Below are positions 56,361-64,000 of a DNA stretch of 64,000 nt, one piece after another. The notes beneath the pieces were generated by a model. It made no database searches, was not told where the DNA came from, and was given only the letters and a program-made list of their open reading frames with translations. Positions within the stretch are counted from its first letter, which is position 1; every line of letters begins with the position of its first letter. The translations under genes and the position numbers were made by a program. Origin of the DNA: Flaveria trinervia (taxonomy: Eukaryota > Streptophyta > Magnoliopsida > Asterales > Asteraceae); assembly GCA_025506515.1 (NCBI GenBank), contig CM046443.1:19483228-19547227 (forward strand), read 5' to 3'.

Positions 56361-58139
56361 GGAGGAGGCTAGGACGGACCCTGATGTTGTGTCAGGTATG
56401 TTTCAAGTGAACCAAACTTTAGCCTCTATGTTATTCGATTCCGGTGCTAGTAAAAGTTTCATTTCTTCTACTTTCTGTGCTAAATTTCCTGTTAGTAGTA
56501 AGAATATAGATGTGCCCTTTGATGTAGAAACTGCCATAGGTAAGTCTACCAGGATTTCTGAGATCATAAAAGGATGTGATGTGGAATTAGAAGGTCACAA
56601 GTTTCCTATTAGACCATTCGTGATGACCTTAGGCGGGTTTGATGTGGTCCTGGGAATGGATTGGTTAGTGGAATACGAGGCGAACATTGTGTGTCGCAAG
56701 AAGATGATTCGTTTAACAGCGCCTGACGAGAGTATGGTAACGGTTTATTGGGATCGGGTCACGACGATCCCAAAAGTAATCTTAATGGCGATTGCGGGAA
56801 AGTGCATGAGGCGTGGATGTAGCGCCTACTTGGCCTATGTGAAGGATGTGGAAACACCAACACCATAGCTATCCTATGTCCCGGTTGTGTGTGACTTTCC
56901 AGAGGTGTTTCCTGAAGATTTACCAGGAGTGCCACCTAACCACGAGATCAAGTTTCAAATTGATCTGATACCGGGTGCCCAAGCTGTTGCCAAGGCACCG
57001 TATCGGTTGGCTCCGACTGAGATGAGAGAGTTGATGGAGCAATTGTAAGAGCTTCTTGATAAGGGGATTATTAGACCACGTATCTCTAATTGGGGTGCTC
57101 CGGTCTTATTCGTGAAGAAGAAAGACAGTAGCATGAGGATGTGTATTGACTATCGTGAGCTGAATAAGTTGACAATAAAGAACCTATACTCGTTATCGAG
57201 AATTGATGATTTGTTTGAACAGCTTCAAGGTGCCAGTTGGTTCTCGAGGATAGGCCTTCGATCTGGTTATTATCAGCTGAAGGTTAAGGAGCAAGACACT
57301 CTTAAAACAGCTTTTCGCACGCGTTATGGTCACTACGAGTTTCTAGTTATGTCGTTTGGTTTGACCAGTGCGCCAGCTCCTTTTATGGATCTAATGAATC
57401 GAGTGTGTGGGCCGATGTTGGATAAATCGGTGATTGTGTTTATCGATGATATCTTGATTTGTTCCAAGAGTGAAGAGGAGCATGCCGGTCACATTCGAGA
57501 GGTGTTAGAGACGTTGAGGAGGGAGAAGCTGTATGCTAAATTCTCCAAGTGCGCATTCTGGTTGCGCGAGGTTCAATTATCGGGTCACGTTGTGAATCCC
57601 GAGGGGATTATGGTGGCTCTGGCAAAGGTGGAGGCAGTGATGCGATGGAAGTCTCCAAAGACGCCATTTGAGATTCGTAGTTTCTTGTGTTTGGCGGGCT
57701 ATTACAGAAGATCCATTCAAGACTTCTCCAAGATCGCTTCTCCACTAACCAAGTTGACCCGGAAAGATGTAAAGTTTGTATGGGCTCAAGCTCAAGAGAA
57801 GGCGTTCGGGGAATTAAAGGCGAGGTTGACTCAAGCTCGTGTTCTGTCATTACCCGATGGAAGTAAAGATCTGGTGGTTTATTCTGATGCTTCCTACTCG
57901 GGGTTAGGGTGTGTGTTAATACAGAGGGGAAAGGTTATAGCCTATGCATCCCAATAGTTAAAGGTTCATGAGGTTAATTATCCTACTCATGACTTGGAGC
58001 TAGCAGCCGTGGTCTTTGCATTAAAGATTTGGAGGCACTACCATTACGGGATGAAGTGCACCATATTCACTAAGCATAAGAGCCTGAAATACTTCTTTGA
58101 GCAGAAATATTTGAACATGAGGTAAAGGAGATAGTTGGA
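56361..58139 (+). pseudogene. gypsy protease, RT and RNase H start (C)
   Basis: Protease: FDSGASKSFISSTFCAKFPV and LGGFDVVLGMDWLVEY (56389-56868), then a stop. Linker: PEVFPEDLPGVPP and APYRLAPTEMRELMEQL with TAA at 57046. RT and RNase H start: 57112-57957 (281 codons open), with MRMCIDYRELNKLTIKN, FIDDILICSKSE (DD intact), AGYYRRSIQDFSKIASPLTK and VVYSDASYSGLGCVLIQRGK. A TAG at 57956 follows, and RNase H continues to YFFEQKYLNMR, where the element is cut at about 58139. Only three stops from protease to the RT end, so this right part is younger than A or B. Confidence 0.9.
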
Positions 58140-58142
58140 GCT

Positions 58143-59001
58143 TGCAAGATCGGTGTTTGTCACTTAAACACAAATGTTTTCTTTCAAACTCACCTAGAAT
58201 CACACTCGGGTAAGAATCAAGAAGAGTTGATCACAATATGAAAAGTAACTAAGAACACGGAAAGATAATTTTCAAGAAACTTTTATATATTGATTCTCAA
58301 CTCAAAATACAAAGACTCTTACAAGCAGATTTTCTGTTGTCTGTATGAATTACAAGGAGAACCTATATATAATACTATCTACAGCAGGATATACTTTGAT
58401 ACCAGCTGGGATCCTATAGCTAAAGTCTATACTACAAGACTAAAGATTAAGGTATCTCAGATAAAGTCTTATCTGAGATTTGGTAGTCAGAACATGTCCC
58501 TGACTTACCTTTTGTCACCAACTAAAGATGGCAACTGTACTATCATGAAAAGGTAAATAGTGGAATAAAGTATGGTCAACAACATGGTTCTTTAGGAAGA
58601 AGCCATGCTGTATCAGAAGTCTGCAGCGGAGTGTCAGAGACCATACTTGTGTCCACTGGTTATAGCAGTGTCTTTCAAAGGTTAAATGGCTACGGAAGAG
58701 TAAGTACTTCCGAAGCCACTTTATACTTCGGAAGAGGCTGCTTCTTCCAAGACTTGGAGACTTCTTCATTATACTTCGGAAGTGGTCTTCACTTTATTCT
58801 TCTAATTCTTGAACTTCGGAAGTATGCATTTGTCTTCGAAAGTAGAGTTCCGTCTTCGAAAGCTGGACTTTTCCTTTGTCTTCGGAAGAACTCTACAACC
58901 TTTGGAAGTTCCATGAAGAGCTTCGGAAGCCTTTGCATGCAGCATCAAAATAACTTAAGTGATATAGTTTTGGTTGCATTAGCCTTCTTCTTGATCCAAC
59001 A
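58143..59001 (-). repeat. 3' LTR of element H
   Basis: About 859 bp; sense start TGTTGGATCAAGAAG at 59001, end assumed at TGCAAGATC (58143) where the match to gypsy C stops. Array of CTTCGGAAG/CTTCCGAAG motifs at about 58690-58935 (at least six), followed in sense by a TATA box near 58362. Only one LTR is in the window, so the exact inner end is inferred. Confidence 0.75.
58362..58373 (-). promoter_or_regulatory. LTR TATA box of H
   Basis: In sense ATTATATATAGG, about 320 bases downstream of the motif array. Confidence 0.5.
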
Positions 59002-59014
59002 AACTCCCCTTAGG
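59002..59014 (-). other. polypurine tract of H
   Basis: In sense CCTAAGGGGAGTT is followed directly by the LTR start TGTTGGATC. Confidence 0.8.
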
Positions 59015-59361
59015 CTGATGCTACCAAAACTTCACTTACCTCGACTTCTCAAAACTTTCAGCACCAAGGAGAGCAAATATTTGTCTGTCTCCTTGTTCTT
59101 CCCTGATGTGGTGCTGAGAAGCTTGTACAGATCCTTGGTAGACAGGAAATCCAGTCTGTCACCTTGGATAACATGTACCCTTTGTTGTTGCCCTCTTAAA
59201 AGAGTTAGTTGCTAGGGAACTGTAATCATATTTCCATCAACCTATAGGTTCCAATTCAGGACCTTCCACCATCTGTAGAAAGGCAGGACCTTTGGTGGGA
59301 GATCTTTACTTGTCTTCCTAACTTCTCAACTTCAACTCTTCTTTAATCTTTGCTTTTGCAG
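59015..59361 (-). other. noncoding stretch between extra ORF and polypurine tract of H
   Basis: No recognisable frame on either strand; the open plus-strand frame 58631-59215 runs antisense through the LTR. Confidence 0.55.
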
Positions 59362-61237
59362 TTAGCTCAGCCAAATGAAGACTGCTGAGATGATTTCTGA
59401 CGAGTGCAACAGTTTAGAGTTGGAGGGGTTGGAGAATGGTTTCTCTGCTAACTCAGCAATGTCAAATCTGCTGGAGTGTAACAGAGAGGTTGCATTAAGT
59501 CTGTTGACTTCACCATTCTCTCTTTTCACAACAAAGTTGTGAGAAGGTTCATCAAACCTCCACTGGATTATCTTCCTTCTAGGCAAAAGAGGCTGACTAG
59601 GAATCTTGTCCTCTTTTCTTGTTTCCAGCAGAGTCACCAGTTTCCTTCTGAGCTTATTTTCTTCCTCATTTAAAGAGTCTGAATTGAGGCCCAAAGGTCT
59701 TGCAGCCTGGTCCAAAGTTCCTCTAGGCAAATCAAGGAATCTGTCTCTTGCTCAAAGTGGTGCAATTAGTGAGCTTCATCTTGATTGCCTTAAACTCCTC
59801 AAGGGAGAGATGTTGAGAAGGCTGAAGGGATGGTTTGGATGGTAATTGGGTAGGCTTAGGTTCAGAGGTTCTGGCTAGTGTTTTGGGTTGGATGATAGGA
59901 AGTTTAGGAGGTTGAGGTGAGGGAGTAGTAGAGGGTAGTGATATGGGTTCAGGGGTTAAGGTTTAATAGTGAATGGTGAGGATGAGGGTTCAAGTTGTGG
60001 TTGGGTAGAAGCAGTGAAGGTCATCATTTTACCCCTCTGTACATCTCTTTCCTTTTCCCCAACCGGATGTCAGCCTTAATTTCATTGACAATCCGTTGGA
60101 GTGTCCTTTCCGACATAGGACCCACCTGCCTACCGAAGAAGCCATGAGCCTGGAGATAGTCCTTCATCAAGCTTTCTCAGTAAGCGTCTTGGAGGCAGTG
60201 ACCCTAGCCTCTTCTTCTTTCTTCTTCTTCTCTCTTTCCTTTTCTTTTGCAGCCTTTTTCCTTTCTTTCTCCATTTGATCCTGCTCTTTGTTGAAGAGCC
60301 AGAGGATCGTGTCATCATTGTGTGGAGAGAGTTCTTGAAGATCAAAACCTCTGGAGAGTAGGAAGTTTATCCTGTTTCTCCTCAGCTGCAATTCATCCTC
60401 GTTCTGTTTTTTTTCCTTTTCCTCTAAGGCCAATCTGGCTTCTTCTTCTAGCTTCAGCCAGGTTTCCTTCTCCAGATCCACTAACTCCTCTAATGGTAGC
60501 AGGAGTGTTTTTTCATTGGCAGCTCCCATTTCAATGAGCTGGTTAATGATCTGCTCTCTTCTTTTATTGATGACAACCTCCTGATTGGAAGCAGATGCTT
60601 TTGTGCTAGCAGCTAGCAACTTCTCAGTCTGAAGTCTTCTTTTCTTCTTAAGTTTTTCAATCTTCTCCTCTTCCTGAATCTCTTCCGCAGTCATCTTCCT
60701 TTTACCTTTATCCTTTGAAGATCCTGACTGTGGTGGTTCTTGGAGAGATGTTTCTGATTGTGAGAGAGTCAGAGATAGAGTCTGTGAAGGAGGTACAATC
60801 AGAAAGTCCTCGCTTCTCATTTCAGATGCCATTTCCAGGATAGCATCTGTGATGATCAGTTCCTCGGACATTTTAAACAGTCCTTCCGCAGCTTCCATTT
60901 CAGCTTCGGAAGATTCAGCTTGTTCTTCCGAGGCTTTAACTTCAGCTTCGGAAGTTAAAGGAGATGCAGATTCTGTCCTAACTGTTTCAGTTGCTGGGCC
61001 ATCGGTTCCTATTTCCCCTTTGAATTAAATCTTAGGTTCCATGAGAACCTTAGGTTGACCAACTTCTTCCACAGTGGTAGAAGGTGCAGTCAGCCTTTGA
61101 AGTTCGTCTGCTCCAAAGTAGATCATTGCAGCATCATGACTTGGCTGCTCAAAGGAAGATCTTAACAGAAACTTGGTGAAGAGTCTGTAGAGATTATTAA
61201 GCATCCTGGATCAATCTGAAGAGTGACCTGAGATGTT
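59362..61237 (-). pseudogene. extra ORF of H, middle and C-terminal part
   Basis: Frame 60167-60898 (243 codons) begins MEAAEGLFKMSEELIITDAI and is a Lys/Glu-rich coiled coil (EEKIEKLKKKRRLQTEKLLA, EKETWLKLEEEARLALEE, KERKKAAKEKEREKKKKEEE), with INFLLSRGFDLQELSPHNDD between helices. Frame 59362-59730 carries the C-terminal module KIIQWRFD, NFVVKRENGEVNRL and FDIAELAEKPF, comparable with D and A2. 60900-60960 encodes a Ser-Glu-Ala repeat from TTCGGAAG words. Frames are separated by shifts at about 61238, 60165 and 59731. Function is unknown. Confidence 0.7.
60900..60960 (-). repeat. CTTCGGAAG motif cluster inside extra ORF of H
   Basis: GCTTCGGAAGATTC, TTCTTCCGAGGC and GCTTCGGAAGTTAA follow each other within 60 bases and encode SEAE-type residues. 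It is the same motif as in the LTR and the spacer of H. Confidence 0.7.
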
Positions 61238-61993
61238 TCAGGCGTAGAAATGATGGGAGAGGAGATGTTGAAGTGGAAGGCCGGCTCTGTGGTTCCTTGT
61301 GTGTTTGTCTTTGAACATTCTCCCCCTTTTGGTAGCATCATCTTGAGAGCTAGATGAGTTGGAGGAGGAAGTCAGAGAGACCTGAATAGGTACATGCCTA
61401 ACAGACCTCTCTGTCTGTTTCTCAGCTAGTTGAGCCTTGAGATTGTCAATCTCAAGTTGCTGAGTGGCAGATCTTACCTCTAAAGTCCTAACCTGAGATT
61501 CCAGATTTAAGACTTTAGAAAGAAGATCTTGAATGAGGAGTTGCATGCTTCCCTCATCTTCTTTTAAAAAATCACAGGGAGATGAGGTAACATAGCTAGT
61601 ATGTTCAGCCTCACCACCAGATGTGGTTTCTTGGCACCCTGGTTTCCCATGCTCAATGATGTCTCTTTCAGAGTCATCAAAGGGCTCGGTTGCTGTAGAT
61701 TCAGTCTGAGAAATGTTACCACTGTCCATAAGGTCCATTGAGGCACCTTCTGTAGTGGCAGCTGAATCTACATGAGTCCCCTCCACATCAGTGGGACTCA
61801 CCGCAGTTGATTGCTGATGGGGGCTAGAGATAAGAGATTTCTCTGGGCTCTGTTGATCTTGGGGAGGGTGATGTAGATCAAATTCATTGCCATGGAGAGA
61901 TGTTATCTCTTCATCAGTTCTAAATAAAAGGTCAGTGAAAGATAGGATGGTTAAACCTACTGACCCGGGACTTTGGTCAATGTCTACAGGCAT
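61238..61993 (-). CDS. extra ORF of H, second segment (Ser/Thr-rich and coiled coil)
   Basis: 251 codons from ATG 61993, overlapping the end of the first segment by 10 bases in another frame. N-terminal 130 residues are Ser/Thr/Glu-rich and acidic with no hydrophobic segment. Residues about 140-190 form a coiled coil (LLIQDLLSKVLNLESQVRTL, ATQQLEIDNLKAQLAEK). A Ser-rich stretch and KRGRMFKDKHTRN follow; the codons for KRGR form the purine run AAAAGGGGGAGAATG. In D the corresponding coiled coil follows the same N-terminal domain in one ORF, so the overlap here probably marks a single frameshift rather than two genes. Confidence 0.6.
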   Translation of the reverse strand: MPVDIDQSPGSVGLTILSFTDLLFRTDEEITSLHGNEFDLHHPPQDQQSPEKSLISSPHQQSTAVSPTDVEGTHVDSAATTEGASMDLMDSGNISQTESTATEPFDDSERDIIEHGKPGCQETTSGGEAEHTSYVTSSPCDFLKEDEGSMQLLIQDLLSKVLNLESQVRTLEVRSATQQLEIDNLKAQLAEKQTERSVRHVPIQVSLTSSSNSSSSQDDATKRGRMFKDKHTRNHRAGLPLQHLLSHHFYA

Positions 61994-63084
61994 TGAGCCT
62001 CTGGTGCGGTTGTCCCTTGTTGGCTGCTCAGGGTAGTATAGAGACTCACCCTGAGGGCTTCAGCTTGGGTTGTGGGCTCATGGGTCTGAGACTGAGGAGA
62101 CTCAGGACCCAAATTGAGGTCAAATGTGAAGGATGGTTGGACCTTAGGCTGAGTGGGAGCCCTTTGTTCCACTCTAGCCTTTTTGGATTGAACAGGAGGA
62201 GCTTGTTCAATCAGAGTAGATTGAACAAGGGTTCGTTTGGGACGTCTCTTATAAGTGATGGTGATGGGTAGTGTTGGCATAATGGGGGTAGTTGTTGGTG
62301 TGGGTTCATCACCTGTGGGGTTAACCGGGATGTCACCAGGAGCTGTTGGCTCAGTCATACCTGGAAGAAGTGCAGTATCTCTTCCTATGAAGTTGGTGGA
62401 CACTCTCTTCAAAGTCTTGAAGATGGTCGGCCTCATCTGGGGAGCAGTCAGAGCAGCTGCACAGACAAGCGTGCTCTGGTCTAGCTCACATTTGATTATA
62501 TGCTGGAGAAACCTGGGATACATGAAGAAGGTGTCTTTCTGAAGATTTCCCATGAGGTTAGTCAGCACAAATCTTGAATAGTTGAAGTGAAGGCCTTTTA
62601 CCAACCCATGAACAAGGCACCCAAGTTCAAATGGGATTTGATCACATCCGCCGGATTTATTCGACAAGCAGTGACGGACCACGTGTAGCAGGAACTTCCA
62701 TTTGTACGAGAAGTTAAATTTGTAGACAGTTGACCTGCTAACGTCTCCTCCATATCCCATTTGGAGATAAGAATGGTCCAAGTCTGCTTTGGGAAATTCC
62801 GTTGGAGCGCCCTCATCATGAAGCTCTAAATGATCCCTGATGAGCTGTTCAGTAATGACCAACTCCTGGCCATTGATACTCGATTGAATGATACGGACCC
62901 CGTTTAGGGTTTCAATTTGACCATTTGCCCAAAATTCAGACATATGGTTTGTGTAAATTGTAGGGTTAACAGTCAGAGCGGTGTAGTATGAAGATTGGGT
63001 TAGGAAGGAGATGATATCTGAGAAGTCGGAATCTCTTGATGAATCAAGAAGTATGACTTGATTGTGTTGTGGGTTGAAGGCCAT
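61984..63084 (-). CDS. extra ORF of H, N-terminal domain (366 aa open frame)
   Basis: Uninterrupted frame MAFNPQHNQVILLDSSRDSD. Residues 20-205 form the conserved domain shared with D: DIISFLTQSSYYTALTVNPT, SEFWANGQIETLNGVRII, YKWKFLLHVVRHCLSNKSGG, FVLTNLMGNLQ and MYPRFLQHIIKCEL. A Pro/Thr-rich linker follows, then a basic patch (KRRPKRTLV) and FDLNLGPES, an EAR-like LxLxL-type core that may be chance. Domains like this are abundant in Asteraceae copia elements and are often labelled 'synaptobrevin, longin-like' in automatic annotation. No signal peptide or transmembrane helix is visible. The open frame suggests recent activity or constraint. Start chosen because it is the first ATG and lies just after a TATA-like sequence. 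Confidence 0.75.
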   Translation of the reverse strand: MAFNPQHNQVILLDSSRDSDFSDIISFLTQSSYYTALTVNPTIYTNHMSEFWANGQIETLNGVRIIQSSINGQELVITEQLIRDHLELHDEGAPTEFPKADLDHSYLQMGYGGDVSRSTVYKFNFSYKWKFLLHVVRHCLSNKSGGCDQIPFELGCLVHGLVKGLHFNYSRFVLTNLMGNLQKDTFFMYPRFLQHIIKCELDQSTLVCAAALTAPQMRPTIFKTLKRVSTNFIGRDTALLPGMTEPTAPGDIPVNPTGDEPTPTTTPIMPTLPITITYKRRPKRTLVQSTLIEQAPPVQSKKARVEQRAPTQPKVQPSFTFDLNLGPESPQSQTHEPTTQAEALRVSLYTTLSSQQGTTAPEAQCL

Positions 63085-63359
63085 TTGGAAAGGTGAATTG
63101 GAATGATTTGAGCTGGCTAAAGATGAGTAGAAGAAATTTCTAGGGCTGTAAAGTTTGCAAGTAAGAGAGTGAAAGTGAATAGTCGAGATTATTTAAAAGA
63201 TTGTGGAGAGGCGGTAATGGGGATTAGGATAAGGTGATGTGATGGTTTAGTGGATGAATGACAGTGGCGGTAAGGTTAAAATCAGTTAAATAATCCGACA
63301 TCATTAACAAAATCTTTGCTTTTTACAGTGTGGGGCCCAAGAAATTTACGTTACACAGT

Positions 63360-63622
63360 GAGATCTCTCTTCCGAGTGTAAAATATTTCCGAAGGTAACT
63401 TGTCTTCCGAAGGCAATTCTTACTTCCGAAGCCAATTCTATGCTTCCGAAGGTTAGAGTTGCTTCCGAATGGAGAATTTGTAAGTTTCGAAGTAGATCTG
63501 ATATGCAATCAATCGCTTCTTCCAAGACCAAAAATTTTTCCGATAAGAAAGTTATCCTTTGAGAAATTCTGCTTCGGAAGATATAATAATGTCTTCCGAA
63601 GGTTAATTTCTCTTCGGAAGGA
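63360..63622 (-). repeat. CTTCCGAAG motif array upstream of extra ORF of H
   Basis: At least eight CTTCCGAAG/CTTCGGAAG-type words in both orientations (about 63387, 63413, 63432, 63453, 63574, 63596, 63613 and variants). It is the same motif as in the LTR of H. It ends about 275 bases before the ATG of the extra ORF; ATCTTTTAAATAATCTCG (63187-63204, sense) lies between them and could serve as a TATA element. Confidence 0.8.
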
Positions 63623-63722
63623 ATTTACACTTGGAAATTTTCAGAGAGAATTCCTTGTAACAGGGCTTAAATTGTATTGACACAAGACTTTCATCTTAAA
63701 AAGGTTTTCAAAAGAGATCAGA

Positions 63723-64000
63723 TTAATCAATGTTTATTATCCCAATAGCTGCTATGAGATACTTAAACCTTTGTTCATCAAAAGCTTTGGTAAACAGATC
63801 AGCATATTGTTCATTTGAATCAACTTTGATTAACCTGATTAGGTTTTTCTCATGAATGTCTCTAATGAAATGATACCTAATGTCAATGTGCTTAGTCTTG
63901 GAGTGCTTCACCGGATTTTCAGTAATGGAGATAGCACTGTTGTTGTCAATATGGATAGGAGTACTCATAAAGTTGAATCCATAGTCTAACAGCTGATTTT
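63723..64000 (-). CDS. copia RNase H C-terminus of element H (partial)
   Basis: Open from the window edge to the stop at 63723: LLDYGFNFMSTPIHIDNNSA, then ISITENPVKHSKTKHIDIRY, HFIRD, YADLFTKAF and a short tail. This is the end of Ty1/copia pol; the Asp in HIDNNSA and the KTKHID block are the conserved RNase H residues. It is closely similar to D (17999-18254) but undamaged in this stretch. The rest of pol, gag and the 5' LTR should continue to the right. Confidence 0.9.
   Translation of the reverse strand, partial: NQLLDYGFNFMSTPIHIDNNSAISITENPVKHSKTKHIDIRYHFIRDIHEKNLIRLIKVDSNEQYADLFTKAFDEQRFKYLIAAIGIINID

Larger units (their letters stand above)
52406..58139 (+). mobile_element. Ty3/gypsy element C, head to head with B
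   Basis: 5' LTR, perfect PBS, gag, protease, RT and RNase H start on the plus strand, broken at 58139 by element H. It contains an assembly gap (55154-55253) flanked by two copies of the same gag region, so left and right parts may come from different copies of the family. Confidence 0.8.
58143..64000 (-). mobile_element. Ty1/copia element H with extra 3' ORF, right part off window
   Basis: On the minus strand: the end of pol (64000-63723), a 640-bp spacer with a motif array, the extra ORF (63084-59362), a polypurine tract and the 3' LTR (58143-59001). It lies in the RNase H region of C. The layout is the same as in D, with different motif sequence and a better preserved extra ORF. Confidence 0.82.

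Noticed and set aside
58631..59215. 194-codon plus-strand frame
   Set aside because: Runs antisense through the 3' LTR and polypurine tract of H; composition reflects the TTCGGAAG array.
61993..62542. Plus-strand frames opposite the extra ORF of H
   Set aside because: Low-complexity shadows of the conserved minus-strand domain.
63360..63622. Heat-shock elements in the TTCCGAA motif array
   Set aside because: A heat-shock element needs TTC and GAA separated by two bases; here only one base separates them.

Overview
This window is plant nuclear DNA, almost certainly from a eudicot. About 90% of it is nested, decayed LTR retrotransposons. The only host genes I can support are two broken copies of an endo-beta-1,4-mannanase gene (GH5, intron-containing). 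Several copia elements carry an extra long ORF after pol, of a type common in Asteraceae retrotransposons, so a daisy-family genome is a reasonable but unproven guess. I see no tRNA, rRNA, CRISPR array or intact host gene. Element letters used below are mine.

Layout. 1-3150: minus-strand Ty3/gypsy element A (pol, gag, LTR remnant; internally deleted). 3151-6472: 3' half of a Ty1/copia element A2 (extra ORF, polypurine tract, 3' LTR), which ends inside an intron of mannanase copy 1. 6527-7674: last three exons of mannanase copy 1. 7675-10440: gene-poor DNA with a SINE-like and a LINE fragment. 10563-10760: promoter and first codons of mannanase copy 2, cut by the 14.9-kb copia element D (10761-25632), which is flanked by a perfect CCAAT target-site duplication. 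25633-26472: the following exons of copy 2. 26586-52405: minus-strand gypsy element B, inserted in the next intron of copy 2. B is split in its integrase gene by copia element E (29392-47394), and E is split in its 3' noncoding part by minus-strand copia element J (37585-45298). 52406-58139: plus-strand gypsy element C, head to head with B's 5' LTR and containing a 100-N assembly gap. 58143-64000: minus-strand copia element H (3' LTR, extra ORF, end of pol), which breaks C in RNase H.

How it fits together. The mannanase locus is the substrate. A2 sits in an intron of copy 1. D sits in an exon and B in an intron of copy 2. All other elements are insertions into those elements. Both gene copies also carry point damage (nonsense codons, a frameshift, and in copy 2 loss of the catalytic acid/base Glu). 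The missing 3' exons of copy 2 should lie to the right of this window.

Most interesting signal. The LTRs of D, E, A2, H and the gypsy family each carry an array of short CG-containing, often palindromic motifs. Where a TATA box is visible, the array lies just upstream of it. Some 12-13-bp words are shared exactly between gypsy and copia LTRs. In D and H a second array of the same motif type lies between pol and the extra ORF; in D it is preceded by a polypurine-tract-like run and followed by sequence resembling the LTR promoter. I infer a possible internal promoter for the extra ORF.
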